DNA of 64,000 bases. It comes from Devosia chinhatensis (GTDB lineage Bacteria; Pseudomonadota; Alphaproteobacteria; Rhizobiales; Devosiaceae). The DNA lies in the NCBI RefSeq assembly GCF_000969445.1, contig NZ_JZEY01000061.1:1103501-1167500 (forward strand), in the 5' to 3' direction. Each line of letters starts with the position of its first letter. Positions within the stretch are counted from its first letter, which is position 1. Below the pieces are notes generated by a model, which saw only the letters and a list, made by a program, of their open reading frames with translations, made no database searches and was not told where the DNA came from. Made by a program: the position numbers and the translations under genes. Below, piece after piece: positions 9,168 through 16,211 of the stretch.

Positions 9168-10406
9168 TTAGAGGTAGCCGCCTTCCTTGGCAGCGGTGTC
9201 ATAGGCGGCCTTGACGTCGGCCAGAGCCTGTTCTGCGCTTTCCGAGCCGGCCATGAACTCGGCCAGTTCGACCGAGAGGGCCGTGTGCAGCAGGCCCATA
9301 TAGGGCTGCATCGGATAGGCGCGGGCGCCGGCATTGGCGGTGGCGATCACGCCGACAGCAGCCGGGCCGGGCTCGTAACCGGCCACCAGCCAGGTGGCGA
9401 CGGTCGGGTTGGCGGCGACCATGTCGGGGCTGATGCCGTGCACCATGGCCTGGAACGAGGCGGCGGCGTCTTCATCGGAGATGTTCTTGGCGATGGTGAA
9501 GCCGTCCCACCACAGGGCCACGGCCGGCACGCTGCCACCACCAACGGTCGGAGCGGCGGCCAGCACGGTGTTTTCCACCACACCGTCGGCGGCACCTTCG
9601 CCATTGAGCATGTCACCGGCCAGCGAACCCCACTGCACCATCATGGCGACATTGCCGGCCTTGTATTCGGCCTGGATGCCATTGGCGTCGAAGGTCAGGT
9701 AGTCGGGATCCATGTAGGCGGTCAGTGCCTTCATGGTCTCGAGCGTCTTGAGGCCGTTTGCGTTGTCGATGTCGAGTTCGGCCGAACCGGTGGCGAAGAA
9801 TTCGCCGCCCGTGCCCAGATAGGTGTTCACGAATTCGGCAGCCAGATCCCAGCCGGGCTTGTCCGAAGCGGCCAGCGGATACTGCATCAGGCCATCGGCC
9901 TTGATTTTCTCGGCAGCGGCCAGGATGTCCTCATAGGTCTTGGGCTCGGCAATGCCGGCCTGATCCAGGATATCCTTGCGATAGAACAGGTGCTGCGCAT
10001 TGCCCATGAAGGCGATGGCCATGGTCTTGCCATCGATCTTGATCAGCTGGTTGGGCTGCAGGTCCTGGCCGTACTGGGCGATCAGGTCGTCCAGCGGACG
10101 GATCAGGTCGTCATTGAGCAGCGGCACGATGGAATTGTTGGCCACCACGGCCACGCTGTACTCGGCCGGGTTGATGGTGAGGGCCGGAACCTGGATATTC
10201 TTGTGTTCGGCCGTGGCGTTCGAGGTCACGGTGACCGAGCCGCCGGCACATTCGGCCGCGGTGGTGTTGACCAGGCGCAGGGCCTCGAAGTCATTGGACA
10301 GAATGCGCACCGAGCCGGTGCCCTCGATACCGCATTCGGCAAAGGCCGCACCGGCCGTCAGGCAGAGCACGCCCAGCGATACGGTGGTCTTCAGCAATAG
10401 TTTCAT
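9168..10406 (-). CDS. ABC transporter sugar-type substrate-binding protein
   Basis: A 412-residue periplasmic protein. A Lys-containing start, a hydrophobic stretch and a cleavage site after AAFA (about residue 23) form a Sec signal peptide. The rest reads as a family-1 extracellular solute-binding protein, with the typical region near MVQWGSLAGDML. ATG 10406 has AGGAG six bases upstream; the open frame extends 66 codons further but into the operator region. It is the first gene of the transporter-amidase operon and is preceded by two palindromic operators. The ligand is not known. Confidence 0.88.
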   Translation of the reverse strand: MKLLLKTTVSLGVLCLTAGAAFAECGIEGTGSVRILSNDFEALRLVNTTAAECAGGSVTVTSNATAEHKNIQVPALTINPAEYSVAVVANNSIVPLLNDDLIRPLDDLIAQYGQDLQPNQLIKIDGKTMAIAFMGNAQHLFYRKDILDQAGIAEPKTYEDILAAAEKIKADGLMQYPLAASDKPGWDLAAEFVNTYLGTGGEFFATGSAELDIDNANGLKTLETMKALTAYMDPDYLTFDANGIQAEYKAGNVAMMVQWGSLAGDMLNGEGAADGVVENTVLAAAPTVGGGSVPAVALWWDGFTIAKNISDEDAAASFQAMVHGISPDMVAANPTVATWLVAGYEPGPAAVGVIATANAGARAYPMQPYMGLLHTALSVELAEFMAGSESAEQALADVKAAYDTAAKEGGYL

Positions 10407-10559
10407 TTCGTTCTCCTGACGGTGAACGGCGCTTCCCTTTGACCAGTGCGCCGACCATCTCCTGTTGTCGATTACGCTCCCGCAGCTGCCCGTTCCCGAC
10501 GCCCTCGACCCCGGTTTCGACCAGCCATGTCTTCCGCACGTCACAATTGGTATGTGCGC

Positions 10560-10597
10560 TTGAATACGAATGCAACAGTTTTTGCATGCGTATGCAA
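10560..10597. promoter_or_regulatory. Two LacI-type operators in tandem before the transporter operon
   Basis: TTGAATACGAATGCAA (10560-10575) and TTGCATGCGTATGCAA (10582-10597) both match the palindrome at 4423, with 2 and 1 differences respectively. Their centres are 22 bp apart, about two helical turns, so two repressor dimers could bind the same face of the DNA. They lie about 155-190 bases upstream of the binding-protein start, leaving a long leader. The doubling suggests tighter control here than at the single sites. Confidence 0.65.
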
Positions 10598-10638
10598 AAC
10601 GCACTTCAAATTTTCGCGAAAGCCCGGTTTGTCAGAAC

Positions 10639-12000
10639 TCAGTTGCCCGTGGGCGCAGCGGGGAGTTCCAGGCACGCCGCGACCCCGCCGAGATCGGCGC
10701 GCTTGAGCCTTAGTGCGCCGCCATAGAGTGCCGTGAGATCGCTCACAATGGCAAGGCCGAGCCCTGAGCCGGGTCGGCTCTCATCCAGCCGCCGCCCGCG
10801 TTCCCGCGCCAGCGCGAACTGGGCGTCGTCCATGCCCGGCCCGTCGTCGCAGACGGTCACGGCGATCTTGCCGGCCGGCGGCGTTTCGACAGCGATATCG
10901 ATCCGGCTGCGCCCCCATTTGGCGGCATTGTCGATGAGATTGCCCAGCATTTCCTCGAGATCGTCACGCTCGCCGGCAAAGATCGCGTCCTTGTCCCCGC
11001 TGACATTGAACGCCAGCTGCCGATCCGCGTAGATGCCGCGAAACACCGGCAGCAGGTCGTCGACCACCGCGCCCAGGGGCGTGCGCGCCCCGGCAATGCC
11101 GACGGCGCCGGCGCTGCGGGCCCGGCGCAGGTGCTGGCTGATCATCCGGTTCATGCTGGCCGAAAGCGTCTCGACCTCGGTGCGTTCCGCCTCCGGCATG
11201 GCGCTGCGAGCGAGAAGCGCGTCGAGGCCCGAAAGCGGCGTCTTGAGCCCATGGGCGAGATTGCCCACATGCGTTCGCGCTCGCTCGATGGTGCTGCGCG
11301 AATGAGCCAGAAGGCTGTTGATCTGCGCCACCAGCGGCGCAAGCTCGTCGTGCCGCGCAGCCGGCAGGGTGTCCCGCTGTCCGGTTTCGATCGCCCGGAG
11401 ATCGGCCTCCACCTGCCGCAGCGGGCGCAACCCCAGGCGCACCTGGACGATGATGGCCAGGCTCAGCCCCAGCCCCAAAAGGCTCAGCGACCAGATCAGC
11501 GGGCCCACGATACGAGACACCTCGGCCTCGATCAGCGCTTCCGGCATGGCCACCGAAACGCGCAGTCGCCCGGTGCCGCCAGGCGCGGTGAAGTCGCGCT
11601 CCAGCACCAATAGCCTTTCCCCCTGCGGTCCGCTCATCATCCGTCGGCGCACGCTGCCATCCGGCTCGGCCAGGCCCAACCCAAGGGTGTCCGTCCAGAG
11701 CGAGCTCGAGCCGATCAGCACCTGATCGGCATCGGCGATCTGCCAATACCAGCCCGAAAAGGGCTGCTCGAACCGGGGGTCGGCAACCGAGGCGTCGAGG
11801 CGCAGCCTGCCGGCATCCTCGTCGAATTGTGTATTGGCCATCAGCGCCACCATGGTGGCATTGAGATTGGTTTCGAACGTCTCGACCACGAATGTGCGCA
11901 ACAGGCCGGAGATCACCAGCCCGGCCGCCACCAGCGCCACGAGACTGGCGCCCAGCGCCAGCACCATCAGCCTGAGCGCCAGCGAATGCCTGCCGATCAT
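10639..12000 (-). CDS. Sensor histidine kinase (PhoQ/RstB-like architecture)
   Basis: A 453-residue inner-membrane kinase. A first membrane segment at about residues 9-33 is followed by a periplasmic sensor of some 130 residues, a second membrane segment near 165-190, a HAMP-like linker, and a dimerisation helix with the phosphoacceptor His in GNLAHGLKTPLSG. The C-terminal ATPase has N-box NLIDNAAKWG and G-boxes DDGPGM and GSGLGLAIV. It should phosphorylate the response regulator encoded directly upstream, whose stop codon it overlaps. The periplasmic signal is unknown; the nearby PepSY proteins suggest an envelope cue. Confidence 0.88.
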   Translation of the reverse strand: MIGRHSLALRLMVLALGASLVALVAAGLVISGLLRTFVVETFETNLNATMVALMANTQFDEDAGRLRLDASVADPRFEQPFSGWYWQIADADQVLIGSSSLWTDTLGLGLAEPDGSVRRRMMSGPQGERLLVLERDFTAPGGTGRLRVSVAMPEALIEAEVSRIVGPLIWSLSLLGLGLSLAIIVQVRLGLRPLRQVEADLRAIETGQRDTLPAARHDELAPLVAQINSLLAHSRSTIERARTHVGNLAHGLKTPLSGLDALLARSAMPEAERTEVETLSASMNRMISQHLRRARSAGAVGIAGARTPLGAVVDDLLPVFRGIYADRQLAFNVSGDKDAIFAGERDDLEEMLGNLIDNAAKWGRSRIDIAVETPPAGKIAVTVCDDGPGMDDAQFALARERGRRLDESRPGSGLGLAIVSDLTALYGGALRLKRADLGGVAACLELPAAPTGN

Positions 12001-12668
12001 TGCGCCTCCGGGCTGGCGCCGAGACGGTAGCCCTGGCCTCGCACCGTTTCGATCAGTCCGGCCCCGATCTTGCGGCGCAACCGCCCGATGATCACTTCGA
12101 GCGAATTGAAGTCGCGTTCGGTGTCCCGGTCATAAAGATGCTCCGACAATTCGGTGCGCGTCACCGCCCGTTCCGGGTGGTGCATGAGATAGGCCAGGAC
12201 CCGATATTCGAAGGCGGTCAGCTTCAGCGCCAGGCCGTCACGGGTGAAGAGACCGATCTGGGTATCGAATTCCAGCGGGCCGCAGGTGAGGATCGTGCTG
12301 GCATGTCCTGCCGCCCGCCGCACCAGCGAGCGCAGCCGGATCACCACTTCCTCGATGCGGAAGGGCTTGGTCACGTAATCGTCGGCTCCCGCCCGAAAGC
12401 CGCGTACCTTTTCGGACCATTCCTCCCGCGCGGTCAGGATCAGCACCGGCATGGCCCGCCCCGCCTTGCGCCAGGCCTCGAGCACGGCGATGCCGTCCAT
12501 TCCCGGCAGGCCCAGATCCAGCACCACCGCGTCATAGGTCTCGGTCTGGCCCAGATATTCGCCTTCCGTGCCGTCGGCGGCGCGGTCGGTGGCAAAGCCC
12601 CCTTCATTGAGTGCGGCGATAAGGCCGGCCGCGATCCTCTCATCGTCTTCGACCACCAGCACCCGCAT
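11997..12668 (-). CDS. OmpR-family response regulator
   Basis: A 223-residue regulator. The receiver domain has the acidic pair in VEDDE, the phosphorylated Asp in VVLDLGLPGMDG and the conserved Lys in TKPF. A winged-helix DNA-binding domain follows (RTELSEHLYDRD ... VIIGRLRRKI). Its start overlaps the stop of the PepSY gene (TGATG), and the kinase gene overlaps its end, so the three genes form one translationally coupled unit. TGAACC repeats with an 11-bp period just upstream of the unit are the best candidate binding sites. Confidence 0.9.
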   Translation of the reverse strand: MRVLVVEDDERIAAGLIAALNEGGFATDRAADGTEGEYLGQTETYDAVVLDLGLPGMDGIAVLEAWRKAGRAMPVLILTAREEWSEKVRGFRAGADDYVTKPFRIEEVVIRLRSLVRRAAGHASTILTCGPLEFDTQIGLFTRDGLALKLTAFEYRVLAYLMHHPERAVTRTELSEHLYDRDTERDFNSLEVIIGRLRRKIGAGLIETVRGQGYRLGASPEAQ

Positions 12669-13003
12669 CAGTTTTGTCTCCGCCGCGCATCCACAAGGCC
12701 CCGGCCATCGACCTCCAGAATCTGCCCGCTCATCGCATCCACGCGCAAGGCCAGGATGTCGCCCCGCGCCGTCAGCAGGCGAAAGGCATAGACAATGTCG
12801 GTCATGTCCTCAGGGCGTCCCGGTTGCAGTTCGGCGGCCACGATCTGCCCGTCAAAGCGCGCCGTCACCGCCGCCATGGCGCCGGTAATGGGCAGCAGCG
12901 CATCCTGCGCTGACTCTTCAGCAGGAGCCTGCGCCCAAGCCGGCATCGGAGCGGTCAGCATCAGCGCAAGCGCCAGAACGGGCATGACAATCAAGCGTTT
13001 CAT
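12668..13003 (-). CDS. Small secreted PepSY-domain protein
   Basis: This 111-residue protein has a clear signal peptide (start MKRLIVMPVLALAL, cleavage after AWA near residue 25) and one PepSY-like domain. The domain contains VTARFDGQIVAAELQPG and a C-terminal DILALRVDAMSGQILEVDG, the usual beta-strand end of PepSY. PepSY proteins are often peptidase inhibitors or sensors at the envelope. As first gene of a PepSY-regulator-kinase unit, it may modulate the kinase's periplasmic domain; that is an inference. ATG 13003 is chosen because the signal peptide begins there. Confidence 0.75.
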   Translation of the reverse strand: MKRLIVMPVLALALMLTAPMPAWAQAPAEESAQDALLPITGAMAAVTARFDGQIVAAELQPGRPEDMTDIVYAFRLLTARGDILALRVDAMSGQILEVDGRGLVDARRRQN

Positions 13004-13027
13004 CGCCACACAATAGCAGGCAAAGCC

Positions 13028-13065
13028 TGAACCGAAATTGAACCGCGCAGTTCCAGCTGGGTTCA
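13028..13065. promoter_or_regulatory. Three TGAACC half-sites in the divergent PepSY promoter region
   Basis: TGAACC occurs at 13028-13033 and again at 13039-13044, exactly 11 bp apart. An inverted copy, GGTTCA, is at 13060-13065. Direct repeats at one helical turn are the standard OmpR-family binding pattern. The region lies between the PepSY-regulator-kinase unit and the divergent PepSY-repeat gene, so one regulator could control both. Confidence 0.55.
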
Positions 13066-13111
13066 ATGCCCTCCTGCTAGGGATGTTTCACACCAACCAC
13101 AGGAGAAAGCC

Positions 13112-14287
13112 ATGTCCCTTTCCAAGATCACCCTGGTCGCAGCCGCCCTTCTGGCGGCCCCCGCAGGCCTGGCCCTCGCCCAGGTGCCGCTCGACAGTCT
13201 TTCCAGCACGGTCATCGAGGGCCGTGTCGGCGAGGTTTTCGGCAATCGCTTCATTCTCGAGGATGGCGAAGGGCGCGTTTTGGTCGAGGCCCAGGGCGAA
13301 TTGCCGGCAGGCGCCGCGATCGGCACGGGTGATGCTCTCGTAATTGTCGGCACCGATACGCCCAATGGTTTCCTTGCCAGCGCCATTACCCGGCAGGACG
13401 GTACCGAAGTCCTTTCGGCCCCGCGCCCGGCGGCCAATCCAGCGCCCGTTGTGGCGCCGGCAACGCCCGCCGCTCCGGTTCCCGCTGCTGCCGCCGCAGC
13501 GCCTCTTGATGAAGCTGGTGCTCGTGCAGCCATCGAAGCCATGGGCTTTTCCGATCTGCGCCTCGACGATCGCGGTCGCAATCATTTCGAGTTCAAGGGC
13601 CGCGATGCCGATGGCCGCGCCCTCGAGATCGAAATCGCGCTCGATGGGACGTTGCGCAAACTCGACGTGGATGACGATGTCCGGGCCTCCAGTGTCGACC
13701 TTCTGGCGCTTCTTCCCGACAATGTCGCGTCTGCGGCGCGCGCGGCCGGCCTGGTCGACCTCCATGATTATGAAGCCGGCCCCCGCCATTTCAAGCTTGA
13801 GGGCTATACCGAGGCTGGGCACGATTTCGAGATCGAATTTGGCCTTGATGGTACGCTGCGAAAGTTCGATCTCGACGACGATGCCCCGCGCGATGCCCTT
13901 TCTCTCACCCCGCTCCTGCCCGAGGGCGTACAGGCCGTGATCGCCGAGCGCGGCATCGTCGACGTGCGTGAATTCGAGGTGGGCCCGCGCCATTATAAGG
14001 TCGAGGGCTATACCGAAGCCGGCCGCGAGATCGAGGTCGAAATCGGTTTTGACGACCGGGTCGGCGCCATCTCGGTCGACGACGGCCGGGCGGCTCCTGC
14101 AGCCGCTTTTGACGAGGCAGCAATCATCGCCTCGGTCGAGGCTGCGGGCTATCAAGTGCGCGATGTCGAGGCCAAGCCACGCCATGTCGAGGTCGATGCC
14201 GTCAATCCCGAAGGCGAGACCGTTCGGCTCCATGTCGACTTTGCCGGCGAGGTCTATCGGGAACGCCTGGTGCGCCAGGGTTTCTAA
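13112..14287 (+). CDS. Secreted protein with an OB-fold-like N-terminus and four PepSY-like repeats
   Basis: The 391-residue protein begins with a signal peptide (cleavage near ALAQ, residue 24). Next comes a segment (VIEGRVGEVFGNRFILED) that resembles the small bacterial OB-fold family, then a Pro/Ala-rich linker at about 105-130, then four repeats of roughly 50 residues. The repeats share a pattern of R/GH or PRH, a charged strand, and LDGTLRKxDxDDD or a variant. They begin near residues 138, 210, 273 and 333; the last lacks the acidic turn. The alternating acidic patches could bind cations. AGGAGA lies six bases before ATG 13112. It is divergent from the two-component unit and a likely target of it. 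Confidence 0.7.
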   Translation: MSLSKITLVAAALLAAPAGLALAQVPLDSLSSTVIEGRVGEVFGNRFILEDGEGRVLVEAQGELPAGAAIGTGDALVIVGTDTPNGFLASAITRQDGTEVLSAPRPAANPAPVVAPATPAAPVPAAAAAAPLDEAGARAAIEAMGFSDLRLDDRGRNHFEFKGRDADGRALEIEIALDGTLRKLDVDDDVRASSVDLLALLPDNVASAARAAGLVDLHDYEAGPRHFKLEGYTEAGHDFEIEFGLDGTLRKFDLDDDAPRDALSLTPLLPEGVQAVIAERGIVDVREFEVGPRHYKVEGYTEAGREIEVEIGFDDRVGAISVDDGRAAPAAAFDEAAIIASVEAAGYQVRDVEAKPRHVEVDAVNPEGETVRLHVDFAGEVYRERLVRQGF

Positions 14288-14290
14288 GCC

Positions 14291-14515
14291 ATGACCGATC
14301 CGTATCTCGACCAGCGCCTGGCGCGCCTCGAAGCCATTCAGGCCGATCATGCCAGCCGTATCGGCCGCCTCGAAGCCGGGGCACACAACCCGCCTCCTAT
14401 GCGCGAGGAAGGCAATCCCTGGCCGCGCATCGGCCTCATCGCGCTGGCAATTCTAGCCGCCATCTGGCTGCTCGACGAACTCCCCGGCCCTCCGATCTGG
14501 GACCGCCTGTTCTAG
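14291..14515 (+). CDS. Small single-pass membrane protein, unknown function
   Basis: A 74-residue protein. The N-terminal half is a heptad-like amphipathic helix (LDQRLARLEAIQADHASRIGR), which could be a short coiled coil, and a hydrophobic segment lies at about residues 46-62. It starts 3 bases after the PepSY-repeat gene and is followed by a strong terminator, so the two genes form one operon. The helix-then-anchor layout suggests a partner or anchor for another envelope protein. I do not recognise a family. Confidence 0.7.
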   Translation: MTDPYLDQRLARLEAIQADHASRIGRLEAGAHNPPPMREEGNPWPRIGLIALAILAAIWLLDELPGPPIWDRLF

Positions 14516-14522
14516 ACCCTGC

Positions 14523-14551
14523 AAAGCCCGCATCCCCCAGATGCGGGCTTT
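14523..14551 (+). terminator. Rho-independent terminator after the PepSY-repeat operon
   Basis: AAAGCCCGCATC (14523-14534) and GATGCGGGCTTT (14540-14551) form a perfect 12-bp stem with a 5-base loop. The flanking A and T bases make it work in the plus direction. It lies 8 bases after the small membrane protein gene. Confidence 0.85.
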
Positions 14552-14652
14552 CGCTATGCTGCACGAGGGCTAGCCAGCCGCATGCCGGCATCGACATCAT
14601 TTCAATAATCAAATGAGAGAAAGGCCTGGCTGAGAGCTCTCTCAGCCAAAAA

Positions 14653-14729
<77 letters not shown>

Positions 14730-15043
14730 TCAATTGCCTGGCGCAGTGCTTACGCGAAAATCGGGGCGGGTGGAAGCGCCACGGCCCAAATTTGCAAAGA
14801 TTTGTGCGCGGAGGAGGCGCGCCACAGATCTTCCAGCCAAAGCTCAAATCCAGCCGCTCTTCCTGCACCAGCACCCGCCGGCGTAAACACGTTCTTAACC
14901 ACTTGCCTTGCAAGCAGAGACGGCGTTCAATTAAGAGCCCTGCCCGATAACACTTGCGGTTGTGTCGCATTTCCGCCATCAAGCCGCCGTGATTGCGCTT
15001 TAGCGCCACAAGGATTGGAAATGGGGCACATAGAGGATTGCGT
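14730..15043. other. Intergenic region between tRNA-Arg and the lytic transglycosylase
   Basis: This stretch of about 310 bases must hold the tRNA promoter (minus) and the promoter of the transglycosylase gene (plus). I see no convincing gene, repeat or strong hairpin. Short open frames here lack ribosome sites. Confidence 0.5.
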
Positions 15044-15616
15044 ATGACGGCTCGGCCGCTCCCCATGATCGCCACTCTTGCCTCTGTCCTGGTTCTGACC
15101 GGATGTTCGATTGCCGGCATAAAGCCCTTGCCAGGCAATCGCTCTGCAACGGCAAGTGCTGCCATTGCCAGCATGGCGCCCCAGACTCCTGAAGGTCATG
15201 TGCCCGCTGCCGCGGCGGTGCCACGGGCTGCCGACGATTTCGTCATGGCCTATGCGGGCGGTACGCGCGGCGAGCTGGATGGGCTTATCGCCCATTATGC
15301 CAATGAATATGATGTGCCCGAACACCTCGTGCGTCGGGTGATCGTGCGTGAAAGCGGCTACAATCCTGCTGCCCGCAACGGTCCTTATTATGGTCTCATG
15401 CAGATCAGCCACGCGACGGCGCGCGGCATGGGTTTTTCCGGCGAGGCCGGCGGCCTGCTCGATGCCGAGACCAATCTGCGTTACGCGGTGCGCTACCTGG
15501 CCGGTGCCTATGTCACCGCCGGCGGCAACGAGGATCGCGCGGTGCAATTTTATGCCCGCGGCTATTACTACGACGCCAAGCGTCTGGGGCTGTTGCAAAA
15601 GAGCGGCCTGCGCTGA
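15044..15616 (+). CDS. Lytic transglycosylase lipoprotein
   Basis: A 190-residue protein. The N-terminal signal ends in a lipobox, VLTGC (Cys about 22), so it is probably anchored to the outer membrane. The SLT-type catalytic domain has the acid Glu in [10 protein letters not shown], followed by [16 protein letters not shown] and the [11 protein letters not shown] segment. It cleaves glycan strands of peptidoglycan to anhydro-muropeptides. ATG 15044 is chosen over the earlier in-frame start because it begins the lipoprotein signal. It is a single gene facing a convergent receiver-protein gene 8 bases away. Confidence 0.85.
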   Translation: MTARPLPMIATLASVLVLTGCSIAGIKPLPGNRSATASAAIASMAPQTPEGHVPAAAAVPRAADDFVMAYAGGTRGELDGLIAHYANEYDVPEHLVRRVIVRESGYNPAARNGPYYGLMQISHATARGMGFSGEAGGLLDAETNLRYAVRYLAGAYVTAGGNEDRAVQFYARGYYYDAKRLGLLQKSGLR

Positions 15617-15624
15617 GCGCGGGC

Positions 15625-16011
15625 CTAGCCGGCTTCCGTGGCCAGCAATTCTTCGATCTTGGCGCGCAATTCGTCTTCCCGAAACGGCTTTTCGATACGG
15701 GGGAGGGCGCAGCCATTGCCATCGGGCAATTCGGCATAGCCGGTTGCCAGCAGCACGGCGAGGTCCGGGTGCAGCGCCAGGGCTGCCTCGGCCAGCTCGA
15801 CGCCGCTCATTCCGGGCATGGAATAATCGGTGATCAGCATGGCGATGTCGCTGCGTTGCTGCAGGATGGCCAGCGCTTCGCGGCCCGAATAGGCTTCGAG
15901 TGCGGTATGACCGAGGTCAGCGAGCTGATCCACCATGTTCAGCGTGATCAAGGCATCGTCGTCGACCACCAGAATGGTGGCGCCGAGGCCCTGCTGCGGG
16001 CTCACTGTCAC
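15625..16011 (-). CDS. Single-domain response regulator
   Basis: A 128-residue stand-alone receiver domain: acidic pair in VVDDDA, phosphorylated Asp in LITDYSMPGMSG, Thr in LATGY and Lys in EKPFRED. There is no output domain. Such proteins act as phosphate sinks or relay partners, or bind a target directly; the ATGYAELPD and KPFREDEL motifs are like the receivers that end hybrid kinases. No kinase gene is adjacent, so the partner is not known. Confidence 0.85.
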   Translation of the reverse strand: MTVSPQQGLGATILVVDDDALITLNMVDQLADLGHTALEAYSGREALAILQQRSDIAMLITDYSMPGMSGVELAEAALALHPDLAVLLATGYAELPDGNGCALPRIEKPFREDELRAKIEELLATEAG

Positions 16012-16211
16012 AACTAATCCTTTCGGCCGCTACTGGCTTTCGGGGGCAGGCTTCGCCCCATATTTGCGCGGCTTGGCTAGCCTATGAAAGTGGCGAAGTT
16101 GGGTCCAGTGCAAAAAGTCCGGCCGCTGCTGACAGGCCTGGGCAAAAATGGGTGCCATATCAGGGTGCGAGCGGCTAAACTCTGCGCTCGGAACCGAAGA
16201 GGAATCGTTTC

